Shown here piece by piece: positions 53,901-62,942 of a DNA stretch of 64,000 nt. This DNA comes from Agrobacterium tumefaciens str. B6. GTDB lineage: Bacteria; Pseudomonadota; Alphaproteobacteria; Rhizobiales; Rhizobiaceae. The notes below the pieces were generated by a model, which had not been told where the DNA came from, did no database searches, and worked only from the letters and a program-made list of their open reading frames with translations. Location: positions 329,431-393,430 of the forward strand of contig NZ_LMVK01000034.1 of the NCBI RefSeq assembly GCF_001541315.1, written 5' to 3'. Each line of letters begins with the position of its first letter. Within the stretch, counting starts at the first letter, position 1. The position numbers and the translations under genes are program-made.

Positions 53901-54326
53901 GGCCAGATCGCCCCGCTCATCATGCTCTCGGCCAATATCGGTGACGGAACCGTTGCGGGTGCGGGCGAAGATAACCACAACGACGCCATCGCCAAACCGG
54001 TCGATATCCGCCACCTGTGCGACAGGCTCGCCGTGCATCTCGGCCTCAAATGGATTTACGATACGGACTTGCCCCCACCGCCCGCGCCACAGCCGCCGGC
54101 GCAGATCGTTCATCCCGGCGCAATTCACATTCAAGATTTGCAGCGGCTCGGCGAAATAGGTTACATACGCGGCATAGAAGCGAAACTCGCCGATCTTGCC
54201 CGCAACACCGACAACCTGCCTTTCACGCAAGAGCTGGGGACCTATGTACAGGCTTTCGATCTGGCCGGTTACGCCCATTTTCTCAAACGGTTTTCAGATA
54301 GCGACAGGGGAGACGGTAAGGCATGA
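50931..54326 (+). CDS. NCS1 transporter-like / hybrid histidine kinase fusion
   Basis: An 1131-residue fusion. Residues about 40-490 have around twelve membrane segments with the purine-cytosine/NCS1 permease pattern (ISHTAIGAISFLALEAIGGAI, GVDIDLLTRGASFGYIGS). Residues 501-540 are a cysteine-rich module (CSICEHPF, CPAYAAPICSLCC, CHDMCKP). Two more membrane segments precede a coiled coil, then HisKA with His686 in GLSHELRTPLNAVLGYAQIL, an ATPase domain (NAIKFTDEG, DTGRGIAEKD, GLGLGL) and a receiver with Asp972 in LFLIDISMPGMTGW. ATG 50931 is preferred over the frame opening at 50862. Substrate sensing is inferred. Confidence 0.9.
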   Translation: MAARQRIIPVRREYNRWVANQTLEDYALRFTAKSARQFSSNRISHTAIGAISFLALEAIGGAITLSYGTTNAFYAIIVAAIAMLAVGLPISRYAIRHGVDIDLLTRGASFGYIGSTITSLIYAAFTFMLFAIEASIMSGALELALGIPLWIGYIISAVMVIPLVTHGVRLISRFQIITQPFWIVLNVLPFIFIALMDWEKYDLWRAFSGIHHASGPPGTVAHFNLVEFGAASAVILALMSQIGEQVDFLRFLPAEGQSRLRHRIAVFLAGAGWVVVGVPKLLAGSFLVVLTFSSGVSVDRAADPAQMYLTAFGYMIPNHTAAMLLMVAFVVVSQLKINVMNAYAGSLAWSNFFSRLTHSHPGRVVWLVFNVVIALLLMELGIYRLLEETLGIFSIVAMAWLCTISADLFINKPLGLAPPGIEFKRAHLYDINPVGVGSMALSATIALMAHFGTFGALAASLAPYLTLIVAFIASPLIAWGTKGKFYLARKPRQKWRELSAITCSICEHPFEPEDMAWCPAYAAPICSLCCSLDSRCHDMCKPKAKLNYQVATVAKSFLPHQLVAKLATRLGRYGMAAAIAVPPLGGILALIAHQVGTASPATADVVNRTILIVFFVFAVIAGIVCWFLVLAHDSRVVAEEESSRQNTLLLKEIAAHKKTDAALQDAKETAEAANRAKSRYVVGLSHELRTPLNAVLGYAQILERDETIPPPRQSAIKVIRRSADHLSGLIDGLLDISKIEAGRLQVYSNEINIQDFLDQIVDMFRPQAQAKGLEFRHERAHSLPQYVRTDEKRLRQILVNLLSNAIKFTDEGSVTFDVAYRSQVASFTVSDTGRGIAEKDLARIYEPFQRGEAESVRPMPGLGLGLTITRLLTNTLGGEISVSSEKDQGSTFRVRLMLSAVHRPSTAPAPEKTIRSYSGPRRTIVVVDDNEDHRELMRQVLSPLDFVVLTAQSGPECLTLIEGVKPDLFLIDISMPGMTGWQLVTKLREAGQIAPLIMLSANIGDGTVAGAGEDNHNDAIAKPVDIRHLCDRLAVHLGLKWIYDTDLPPPPAPQPPAQIVHPGAIHIQDLQRLGEIGYIRGIEAKLADLARNTDNLPFTQELGTYVQAFDLAGYAHFLKRFSDSDRGDGKA

Positions 54327-55252
54327 GCGGGCCAGGCGCAGCACTACCGAGAGACATCGTATTGCTGGTGGATGACAGCCCGGAGGCGCTTGGTTTCTTG
54401 ACCGATGCACTGGAACAATCAGGCTTTTCGGCGCTGATCGCCACCTCGGGTCAGGCCGCCCTCAACATTGCCGAGCGCATCACGCCCGATATCATCCTGC
54501 TCGATGCCGTCATGCCTTCGATGGACGGTTTCGAAACCTGCCGTCGCCTGAAGGCCAATGCCGCCGTGGCGCAGGTGCCTGTCATCTTCATGACCGGGCT
54601 GACGGAGACCGAACATGTGGTGCGAGCGCTCGAATCCGGCGGTGTCGATTATCTGACCAAGCCGATCAACATCGATGAGCTGCGCGCCCGCATCCGCGTG
54701 CACCTCTCCAATGCCCGCTCGGCCCAGAGCGCCCGCGTGGCGCTCGATGCCGCCGGCCGCCACCTGCTTGCCGTGCGCGCCAACGGCGCGATCCACTGGT
54801 CCACACCGCAGGCAACCCGGCTGGTCAACGCCGCCACCGGCCGTGATGATGGGCTGGAGATTGTCGTTGCCCATATTTCCGGCTGGCTGGCCGACAGGAC
54901 AACAGTGGATTCCGCCCGCGATGCACCGCTGACGATCACCGAGGCCGGGCGGCCCGCTTTGCAGCTATCCTTCCTCGGCGCAATGGGACCGGACGAATAT
55001 CTCTTCCGTCTGACAGCCGCCAATGAGAAATCCGACGACCACCTGCTGAAGGACCACTTTGCCCTGACAACGCGGGAATCGGAAGTTCTGCTGTGGATTG
55101 CCAAAGGCAAATCCAACCGCGATATCGGCGATATTCTCGGCCTTTCCGCCAGAACCGTGAACAAACATCTGGAACAGATCTATGTGAAGCTCGGCGTCGA
55201 AAACCGCGCTTCGGCGGCCGTCAAGGCGGCGCATATTTTGCATCAGGGCTGA
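54323..55252 (+). CDS. Response regulator with receiver and LuxR-type output
   Basis: A 309-residue regulator overlapping the kinase stop by 4 bp. The receiver (residues 10-130) has VLLVDDSP, Asp61 in ILLDAVMPSMDG, MTGLTE and LTKPINIDELRARI. A middle region of about 100 residues has no recognised fold. The LuxR helix-turn-helix is LTTRESEVLLWIAKGKSNRD, IGDILGLSARTVNKHLEQIY. It is the evident partner of the upstream hybrid kinase; its targets are unknown. Confidence 0.92.
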   Translation: MSGPGAALPRDIVLLVDDSPEALGFLTDALEQSGFSALIATSGQAALNIAERITPDIILLDAVMPSMDGFETCRRLKANAAVAQVPVIFMTGLTETEHVVRALESGGVDYLTKPINIDELRARIRVHLSNARSAQSARVALDAAGRHLLAVRANGAIHWSTPQATRLVNAATGRDDGLEIVVAHISGWLADRTTVDSARDAPLTITEAGRPALQLSFLGAMGPDEYLFRLTAANEKSDDHLLKDHFALTTRESEVLLWIAKGKSNRDIGDILGLSARTVNKHLEQIYVKLGVENRASAAVKAAHILHQG

Positions 55253-55341
55253 CGAGCACAATTAGTGCGGTAAGGTTCAGCAAACATATATTTTCTGCTT
55301 GAATGCAGAGTATCCGCTTCCGGCCGAGCGGTCGCCACTTG

Positions 55342-55465
55342 TTTCTTCTCCCCGCCGGGGAGAAGGTCGCGGCAGCGGGATGAGGGGGCGAGGGTCGAGA
55401 TATTCGGAGAGCTTGCCCCCTCATCCGACCCTTCGGGCCACCTTCCCCCCGACGGGGAGAAGAAA
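55342..55465. repeat. RIME-like mosaic repeat, type A
   Basis: Begins TTTCTTCTCCCCGCCGGGGA and ends with GACGGGGAGAAGAAA, with GATGAGGGGGCGAGG and GCCCCCTCATCC in the middle. It lies between the response regulator and the NTPase gene. Confidence 0.87.
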
Positions 55466-55535
55466 CCTGCCTCACCCCTGCCTGCCGAAAAATCACCACC
55501 CGATCCACCTGATCCCCAACACAGGAGAAACGCCC

Positions 55536-56060
55536 ATGAACCGTTTCATCATCCTTTCCGGCTGCTCCGGCGGCGGAAAATCCACCCTCCTCGCAGAACT
55601 TGCCCGGCGCGGTTTCGTAACCGTCGAGGAGCCCGGTCGGCGCATCGTCATCGAAGAACCCCGCAATAACGGCACCGCCCTGCCCTGGATCGACATCGAG
55701 GCCTTCGCCCGCCGGGCGATCACCATGGCCCTGGAAGACCGGCAAAAGGCGCCAGCGGATGGCCTCGTCTTTTTCGATCGCGGCCTGATCGACGCCGCTT
55801 CTGCGCTACGCCATGTCGGCGGCGATGGCTTCATCGATACGCTGAAAAACACGCACCGCTATAACCCTCTGGTTTTCCTCACCCCGCCCTGGCCTGAAAT
55901 CTATCAGGGCGACGATGAACGCCGGCATGATTTCGACGCCGCGGTCGAGGAGTATGATCGTCTCGTCCGGGACTACGAAGCGCTTGGCTACGATAGCGTC
56001 GTGCTGCCAAAATCAGGCATCGAGGAACGTGCGGACTTTATTCTGGCGCGGATCGGCTGA
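55536..56060 (+). CDS. P-loop NTPase (predicted AAA-type ATPase/kinase)
   Basis: A 174-residue protein with Walker A ILSGCSGGGKSTLLAELARRG at residues 5-20. The EEPGRRIVIEEPRNNGTALPW block and LVFFDRGLIDAASALRHVGG match a small family of predicted ATPases/nucleotide kinase-like proteins. CAGGAGAAACGCCC precedes the ATG. No biological role is established. Confidence 0.85.
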   Translation: MNRFIILSGCSGGGKSTLLAELARRGFVTVEEPGRRIVIEEPRNNGTALPWIDIEAFARRAITMALEDRQKAPADGLVFFDRGLIDAASALRHVGGDGFIDTLKNTHRYNPLVFLTPPWPEIYQGDDERRHDFDAAVEEYDRLVRDYEALGYDSVVLPKSGIEERADFILARIG

Positions 56061-56084
56061 ACAGCCACAGGTTCGGCAGCGATA

Positions 56085-56792
56085 TCAGAGCAATTGCGCG
56101 ACGGTAACAAACTCGAACCCGCGTTGACGAAGGCCATCTATGATCAGGGGCAGCGCCTGCCGGGACACCTCGCGGCTTCGATACATGACATGCATGATGA
56201 TGATCGAGCCGTTTCTCGTTTGCTCGATGACGTGACTGGCGAGGGCGGACGCATCTTCGGCGACATCGGGAAACGATTCCGGTTCGACATCCCACATGAT
56301 GGTCGCCCGGTCATGCCGTGAAAGATACCAGGGCAAGGTGAGCAGCTTCTTGCCATAGGGCGGCCGGAACATGATCTCGCCTTCGTAGCCCGCAGCGCGA
56401 ATAGCCGCATCGGTGCGCTCGATCTCCTCCCTGATCCGCGCCGGCCCCATGAACATCATGTTGGAATGCGTATAGCTATGGTTGCCGAGCTGATGCCCCT
56501 CGCTCACGATCATGCGCGCCTGCGGCAGGTTTTCTTCGGTCTCCTTACCGGTCAAAAAGAAAGTCGCTTTTACCCCGCGCTCCCTCAGGATCGTCAGGAC
56601 ATCAGGCGTAAAACGCACCGACGGCCCATCGTCGAAGGTCAGCGCCACCACCGGCCTTTCCGTTTCGACCCTTGCGATGATGCCACCGAATAATTGAGTC
56701 GTTCGGGATTTGCTGAAGAAATGCACGCCTATCAGCACCGCCGCCAGCGCAGCAAGAACAAGGAATAGAGACACGGTTCGCTTTATCGTCAT
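56085..56792 (-). CDS. Polysaccharide deacetylase (NodB domain)
   Basis: A 235-residue carbohydrate esterase (CE4). An N-terminal membrane anchor or signal (VSLFLVLAALAAVLIGVHFF) is followed by the NodB domain: ALTFDDGPS (metal Asp), GNHSYTHSN (metal His pair), FRPPYG and a late IIIMHVMY. It would remove N- or O-acetyl groups from a surface or wall glycan in the periplasm. It is convergent with the NTPase gene and not close to the polysaccharide locus. Confidence 0.9.
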   Translation of the reverse strand: MTIKRTVSLFLVLAALAAVLIGVHFFSKSRTTQLFGGIIARVETERPVVALTFDDGPSVRFTPDVLTILRERGVKATFFLTGKETEENLPQARMIVSEGHQLGNHSYTHSNMMFMGPARIREEIERTDAAIRAAGYEGEIMFRPPYGKKLLTLPWYLSRHDRATIMWDVEPESFPDVAEDASALASHVIEQTRNGSIIIMHVMYRSREVSRQALPLIIDGLRQRGFEFVTVAQLL

Positions 56793-56867
56793 TGCTACCC
56801 CTCATTGCAGTTTTCCCGAGAGGCTTTGTTTCCCGCCTTGTTGTCTCCAGTATGGCAAGCCGGACCA

Positions 56868-56901
56868 CAAAAAGAAAAAGCCCGGCATCGCTGCCGGGCT
56901 T
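56868..56901 (-). terminator. Rho-independent terminator of livK
   Basis: On the minus strand, arms AAGCCCGGCA and TGCCGGGCTT with a 4-base loop are followed by TTTCTTTTT, 23 bp after the livK stop. Confidence 0.9.
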
Positions 56902-56923
56902 CGATAGGAAGTCACAGAAGAGC

Positions 56924-58042
56924 TTAGCTGCCCTGCTGGATGTAGGTGAACTTGCCGTCCGGACCCTTCTTCCATTCGTACATGACGTAGCCGGGAAGCT
57001 TCGGGTCGCCCTTCTCGTCGAAGGAGATGTCGCCAAGCGCGGTCGGGAAGGTGCCGGACTTCAGGGCCTCGGCAACCTTTTCCGGCTCCACGGAACCGGC
57101 AGCCTTCGCCGCACCGGCAATCGCCTGCATCGCGGCGTAGGAGTAGAGCGTGTAGGCTTCCGGGTTGAAGCCGGCGGCCTTGAACTTCTCTACCAGCTCC
57201 TTGTTTTCCGGGCGCAGCGTCGGATCGGGGCCGAAGGTGTTGAGCGTGCCTTCAACGGCGTCGCCGGCGATGGAAGCAAGTTCGTTCGAGACGATACCGT
57301 CTCCCGAAACGAGCTTCGCCTTCAGGCCCTGGTCAGCCGCCTGGCGGATGATGAGACCGGCTTCGGTGTGCAGGCCGCCCCAGTAGATGATGGAAACGCC
57401 GGCTTCCTTCATCTTGGAGATCAGCGCGGAGAAGTCCTTGTCGCCGACGTTCACGCCTTCATACATGACCTCAGTCACGCCGGCGGCATTGGCAGCCTTC
57501 TTGGTTTCATCGGCAAGGCCCTGACCATAAGGTGTCTTGTCGTGAATGATGGCGACCTTGGCGTCCTTGAAATGATCGGCCAGGTACTTGCCGGCGATGC
57601 CGCCCTGCTGGTCGTCACGGCCGCAGGTGCGGAAAGTGTTCCACAGGCCGCGTTCGGTGAAAACAGGGTTGGTTGCGGCAGGCGTGATTTCGAGAATGCC
57701 GTTTTCGGCGTAAACTTCAGAGGCCGGAATGGAAACGCCGGAGTTGAAGTGACCGACAACGAATTTCACGCCGTCAGCAACGAATTTGTTGGCAACCGAA
57801 ATACCCTGCTTGGGGTCGGATACGTCGTCGCCCAGCACGATCTTGATCTGCTCGCCATTGATGCCGCCGGCGGCATTGATGTCTTTCGCAGCCTGTTCGG
57901 CACCCTTCTGGATCTGAGCGCCAAAAGCAGCATTCGGGCCGGTCAGCGGTGCGCCGACAGCGATCACGACATCGGCCCAGGCCGAACCGCCAAACGCGAC
58001 CATGGCGGTCAGCGCAACAGCGGAAAGAAGAGACTTCTTCAT
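56924..58042 (-). CDS. livK: Branched-chain amino-acid ABC transporter binding protein (LivK/BraC)
   Basis: A 372-residue periplasmic binding protein from ATG 58042, with GGGAG upstream. A signal peptide ([23 protein letters not shown]) is followed by [22 protein letters not shown] and [20 protein letters not shown], the usual LivK opening. Two conserved cysteines flank the SGxSIPASE-like region. It binds leucine/isoleucine/valine or other neutral amino acids for LivHMGF. Confidence 0.93.
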   Translation of the reverse strand: MKKSLLSAVALTAMVAFGGSAWADVVIAVGAPLTGPNAAFGAQIQKGAEQAAKDINAAGGINGEQIKIVLGDDVSDPKQGISVANKFVADGVKFVVGHFNSGVSIPASEVYAENGILEITPAATNPVFTERGLWNTFRTCGRDDQQGGIAGKYLADHFKDAKVAIIHDKTPYGQGLADETKKAANAAGVTEVMYEGVNVGDKDFSALISKMKEAGVSIIYWGGLHTEAGLIIRQAADQGLKAKLVSGDGIVSNELASIAGDAVEGTLNTFGPDPTLRPENKELVEKFKAAGFNPEAYTLYSYAAMQAIAGAAKAAGSVEPEKVAEALKSGTFPTALGDISFDEKGDPKLPGYVMYEWKKGPDGKFTYIQQGS

Positions 58043-58084
58043 TACTTTACTCCCAGTTCCTTTGGATGGGTTGATTGCAAGGAC

Positions 58085-58112
58085 CTGTTCAGTACCCACC
58101 TTCACTGAACAG
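58085..58112. promoter_or_regulatory. Inverted repeat upstream of livK
   Basis: Perfect 9-base arms CTGTTCAGT and ACTGAACAG with a 10-base spacer lie 43-70 bp before the livK start. No T-run follows on either strand, so it is more likely an operator or RNA regulatory hairpin than a terminator. Confidence 0.5.
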
Positions 58113-58161
58113 AAAACCGTTCCACTCTGACGAGCATTGTGCAGCCGGAAAAATCCGCCTG

Positions 58162-58515
58162 TCAATCTTTCTTCTTGTAGGAAAATGCCGACGTCCGGTC
58201 GTAGAGCCAATAGTAATTATTGACCATCTGGCTCGTCCTGCGCATGCGGAAACCGATGCTGGAAAAGACCAGAAGAAGAACGACGTCAAACACGTAATAG
58301 AAGCCGTTGATGAACGGCCCGTTGAAGAGCGCGTAATGCAGAAACCGCATGACGAGCCCCAGTGCGAGCGTATAGATCACCACCCGCGTATAACCGCCCC
58401 AGCCATCGGCCACCGATCTGCCCGTGCGCCACGCCGTCCAGAAACCCAAGAGAACAACCAGTGCGCGCAGAACATAACGCACGCCGTTATCGGTTTCGAA
58501 AAAAAGGCCCTGCAT
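58162..58515 (-). CDS. DUF6867-type small membrane protein of liv cluster
   Basis: A 117-residue protein from ATG 58515 with GGGGAAAGAG upstream. Three hydrophobic segments are visible: [35 protein letters not shown] and [16 protein letters not shown]. It lies between livF and livK on the same strand; similar proteins sit in liv clusters of other alphaproteobacteria. No function is known; some databases wrongly label it an ATP-binding protein. Confidence 0.8.
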   Translation of the reverse strand: MQGLFFETDNGVRYVLRALVVLLGFWTAWRTGRSVADGWGGYTRVVIYTLALGLVMRFLHYALFNGPFINGFYYVFDVVLLLVFSSIGFRMRRTSQMVNNYYWLYDRTSAFSYKKKD

Positions 58516-58696
58516 CTCTTTCCCCATCAGTGCCGGGCGGAAACGCCCTGGCCCTGCCTTGTCTGTCGTCCCGTCGTTTCCCGCCGGGCATTTTATTGTT
58601 TACGCCCCGCCAGGGATCCTTAAGGTTTGGCCGAAAGGACGGCAGGCCGCCGTTTGCAGTCTTGCGCCGCAAGATTTCCGGCGCAAGTAAAATCTT

Positions 58697-59425
58697 TCAG
58701 TGCCGTCCGCCTTCGAGATAGGCGGCGCGCACCTGCGGATCGGCGAGCAGTTCCCTGCCCGAACCACTCATCGTCACCTTGCCGTTGACCATCACATAAG
58801 CGCGGTCGGAAAGCTTCAGCGCGGCAAAGGCGTTCTGCTCCACGAGGAAGACGGTCAGCCCCTCTTCCTGGTTGAGTTTCTTGATCGCCTCGAAAATGCC
58901 CTTGACGATCAGCGGTGCAAGACCGAGTGACGGTTCATCAAGCAGCAGCAGCTTCGGACGCGCCATCAGCGCGCGGCCGATGGAGAGCATCTGCTGCTCG
59001 CCGCCGGAAAGCGTGCCGCCGCGCTGGCTCTGGCGCTCTTTCAGACGCGGGAACATCGTGAAGATCTTCTCGACGTCCTCTTTGAAATGCTTGAGATTAT
59101 CGAGATTGGCGCCCATCTGCAGGTTTTCCAGCACTGTCATGCGCGGGAAAATCCGGCGGCCTTCGGGAGACTGGGCGATGCGCTTGCGGGCGATGAGATG
59201 CGTCGGCAGATGGGTAATGTCCTCACCGTCGAAGATCACCTGACCGGCGCGCGCCTGCGGGCTGCCGCAGATGGTCATCATCAGCGTCGACTTGCCGGCG
59301 CCATTGGCGCCGATCAGGCTGACGATCTCACCCTTGTTGACCTCGACATCGACACCGGCCAGAGCCCGGATATTGCCATAATAGGTTTCGACACCCTGGA
59401 CTTTGAGAAGCGATTCACCGGGCAT
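58697..59425 (-). CDS. livF: Branched-chain amino-acid ABC transporter ATPase LivF
   Basis: A 242-residue ATPase. Walker A GANGAGKSTLMMTICGSP, LENLQMGANL, signature LSGGEQQMLSIGRAL, Walker B LLLLDEPSLGLAPLIV and VFLVEQNAFAALKLSDRAYV match LivF. The start overlaps the livG stop by one base (TGATG). Confidence 0.94.
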   Translation of the reverse strand: MPGESLLKVQGVETYYGNIRALAGVDVEVNKGEIVSLIGANGAGKSTLMMTICGSPQARAGQVIFDGEDITHLPTHLIARKRIAQSPEGRRIFPRMTVLENLQMGANLDNLKHFKEDVEKIFTMFPRLKERQSQRGGTLSGGEQQMLSIGRALMARPKLLLLDEPSLGLAPLIVKGIFEAIKKLNQEEGLTVFLVEQNAFAALKLSDRAYVMVNGKVTMSGSGRELLADPQVRAAYLEGGRH

Positions 59426-60303
59426 CAGGCCGCTCCTCCGTCGAGTTCTTCCGCAATCACGTCTTCCACTTCATCATCCTCGACACCCAGATAGGCGGCG
59501 ATGACCTTCGGGTCGTTCTTCACATGGTCCGGCGAACCGTCGGAAATCTTCTGGCCATATTCCAGAACCACGACATGGTCGGAAATCTGCATGACCACGG
59601 ACATGTCGTGCTCGATCAGAAGCAGCGACGTGCCTTCATCGCGGATGCCGCGCAGCAGCGCATTGAGCGCCAGCGATTCCTTCGGATTGAGACCGGCGGC
59701 CGGCTCATCGAGGCACAGAAGCTCCGGCCCCGTGCACATGGCGCGGGCGATTTCCAGACGGCGCTGCGCGCCATAGGGCAGATCGCCGGCCGGATCGTCG
59801 GCGCGGTCGGTCAGATCGGCCTTGTCCAGCCAGTATTTGGCCTTTTCGATCGAATCATCCACCGCCCGCCGGTAAGCGGGCAGGCCGAGAAGGCCGAGAA
59901 TGGTGTAACCCGAGGCCTTCATCAGCGCATTGTGCTGCGCCACCAGCAGGTTTTCCAGAACCGTCAGACCCGAAAACAGGCGGATGTTCTGGAAGGTGCG
60001 CGCCACCTTGGCCTTCTTGGTGATCTCGAAATCCGGCAGGCGCTCGAGAAGATGCGCCTCGCCACTCTGCTGGCGCATGGTGATCATGCCCATCGTCGGC
60101 TTGTAGAAGCCGGTGATGCAGTTGAAGACCGTGGTCTTGCCCGCACCGTTGGGGCCGATCAGCGCCGTGATCTCGCCGCGCTTCGCCTCGAAGGAGAAGT
60201 CGTTGATGGCCATCAGGCCGCCAAACCGCATCGAGAGATGTTCGACCTTGAGGATCGTGTCGCCAGTTAGATTGGGTGTCATGTTTGTCGTTCCGGAAGC
60301 CAT
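59425..60303 (-). CDS. livG: Branched-chain amino-acid ABC transporter ATPase LivG
   Basis: A 292-residue ATPase starting [20 protein letters not shown] at ATG 60303. Walker A GPNGAGKTTVFNCITGFYKP, the VARTFQNIRLFSGLTVLENL block, Walker B LLCLDEPAAGLNPKE and LLIEHDMSVVMQISDHVVVL are visible. The longer central insert distinguishes LivG from LivF. The start overlaps the livM stop by one base. Confidence 0.94.
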   Translation of the reverse strand: MASGTTNMTPNLTGDTILKVEHLSMRFGGLMAINDFSFEAKRGEITALIGPNGAGKTTVFNCITGFYKPTMGMITMRQQSGEAHLLERLPDFEITKKAKVARTFQNIRLFSGLTVLENLLVAQHNALMKASGYTILGLLGLPAYRRAVDDSIEKAKYWLDKADLTDRADDPAGDLPYGAQRRLEIARAMCTGPELLCLDEPAAGLNPKESLALNALLRGIRDEGTSLLLIEHDMSVVMQISDHVVVLEYGQKISDGSPDHVKNDPKVIAAYLGVEDDEVEDVIAEELDGGAA

Positions 60304-61700
60304 CAACCGTGACCTTCCTTGGTAAAGCTGCCGGAGACGGCCTTGCGTTCTTTAAGGAAGGCCGTGGGTTCACGCGAGCCGACGAAACCGCGCGGCTTGA
60401 ACAGCATGACGATGACCATGGCGAGACCGAAGAGCAGCATGCGGTAAAGTTCCGGTGTGAAGTCAGGCCCGAAGACATGCTTCAGGAACTCCATCTCACG
60501 CAGAAGCTCGGTGCCGCCGACCATGACGAGCGCCGCAATGGCGATACCTGTCAGCGAGCCCATGCCGCCAAGTACGACGATGGCGAGGATGACGGCCGAT
60601 TCCAGGAACACGAAGCTTTCCGGCGAAACGAAACCCTGCCGCGCGGCGAAGAACGAACCGGCGAAACCGCCGAACATCGCGCCCGTGGCAAAGGCGGTGA
60701 GCTTGGTGATGACGGTGTCGATGCCGAGCGAACGGCAGGCGATTTCGTCCTCGCGCAGCGCTTCCCATGCACGGCCGATCGGCATGCGGCGCAGCTTGAT
60801 GGTGACGTAAGCCGTCAGCATGCACAGAAGCAGGATCACGTAGAACAGGAAGATCTTGTAATAGGCCGACGACATCGACAGGCCGAAGGCCTTGGCGAAA
60901 TTGTTCGGCGCAGCGACATCGAAGGACCAGATGCCGAAGACCGAAGCCTTGGCGATGCCGGAAATGCCGAAGGTGCCCTTGGTGACGGCCGTCCAGTTCA
61001 AAAGCACGAGGCGGATGATCTCACCGAAGGCCAGCGTGACGATCGCCAGATAGTCGCCGCGAAGGCGCAGAACCGGGAAACCGAGAATGATGCCCCAGAA
61101 GCCGGCGAGAATGCCCGCGACCGGCAGGAGCACCCAGAAGGACAGGCCGAAATGGCTTGACAGCAGCGCATAGGAATAGGCACCGACCGCGTAAAAGGCC
61201 ACATAACCGAGATCGAGCAGGCCGGCGAGGCCGACGACGATGTTCAGGCCCCAGGCCAGCATCACATAGATCAGGATCTGGATGCCGAAATTGTCGACGA
61301 ATTTCAGCGAGCCCTGAAAGCCGAACAATTGCACGGCGATAACAGGATAAAGCAGCAGCAGGACGAGCGCCAGCTTCAGGAAGTGCTTGTGGAAAAATCC
61401 TTTTTCCTCGGAGATTTCCAGAATGCCACTTTTCGCCTTGGCAAGCCGGCGGCGGTCCAGCGACGGCTTGATGAAGCCGACCACGAGAAAGCGGCCGACA
61501 GCGGCAATGCCGACGAAGATCGCCAGAAGCCCCCAGCGGGTGCCCCAGATCAGCTGGTTGTTGATATCCTGATAGGTGACGATGCCGACATAAAGAATGA
61601 ACATGCCGAACGAGATGAGGCCCGCAATCAGGCCCTCCTTCACGGCCGTCGCCATCAGGCTCGGGCTGGAAGCGGCGTTTTCGGAAGCGATATTGGTCAT
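60303..61700 (-). CDS. livM: Branched-chain amino-acid ABC transporter permease LivM
   Basis: A 465-residue permease with an extended N-terminus (two extra hydrophobic segments in the first 90 residues). The family block [41 protein letters not shown] is clear, followed by [20 protein letters not shown] and the coupling loop [19 protein letters not shown]. It lies 4 bp after livH. Confidence 0.94.
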   Translation of the reverse strand: MTNIASENAASSPSLMATAVKEGLIAGLISFGMFILYVGIVTYQDINNQLIWGTRWGLLAIFVGIAAVGRFLVVGFIKPSLDRRRLAKAKSGILEISEEKGFFHKHFLKLALVLLLLYPVIAVQLFGFQGSLKFVDNFGIQILIYVMLAWGLNIVVGLAGLLDLGYVAFYAVGAYSYALLSSHFGLSFWVLLPVAGILAGFWGIILGFPVLRLRGDYLAIVTLAFGEIIRLVLLNWTAVTKGTFGISGIAKASVFGIWSFDVAAPNNFAKAFGLSMSSAYYKIFLFYVILLLCMLTAYVTIKLRRMPIGRAWEALREDEIACRSLGIDTVITKLTAFATGAMFGGFAGSFFAARQGFVSPESFVFLESAVILAIVVLGGMGSLTGIAIAALVMVGGTELLREMEFLKHVFGPDFTPELYRMLLFGLAMVIVMLFKPRGFVGSREPTAFLKERKAVSGSFTKEGHG

Positions 61701-61704
61701 GGGA

Positions 61705-62607
<903 letters not shown>

Positions 62608-62942
62608 GTCTTTCCCCCGGGCACGACCTCGAATGGGTCACGCCTCGTTATGTTAATTATAGGGGAAGCCTTTCAGGCAGACCCCCACCCTCAAAATGCA
62701 TATCGTGTTCGTTAAAAATGTGAAGTCAAAAACGGGCGATCCTGCACAAAATTTGGAATTTCCACATGGACTGCCGCTTTCCCGGTCAAAAGAGCCATGA
62801 TTTTGGCAGGAAGTGCTGAAAAAATGACGGTTGGATGCTTATTTTAGCATTGTCCAATGCCATTATTTGACGGGCAGCGGGCAAAGGAGTAGCGAATATC
62901 GGAACGGCGATATCCCGCAGACGGGATACAATTGGCAAAGAG
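62608..62942. other. Divergent promoter region of livH and cysQ
   Basis: A 335 bp non-coding stretch. Its middle is AT-richer than the flanks. A weak TTGACG-17-TAGCGA promoter candidate for cysQ starts at about 62868. No strong operator is seen. Confidence 0.5.

Noticed and set aside
55342..55465. Palindromic repeats as CRISPR array or insertion-sequence ends
   Set aside because: No regular spacers, no direct-repeat periodicity and no transposase gene or target duplications; the layout fits mosaic intergenic elements.
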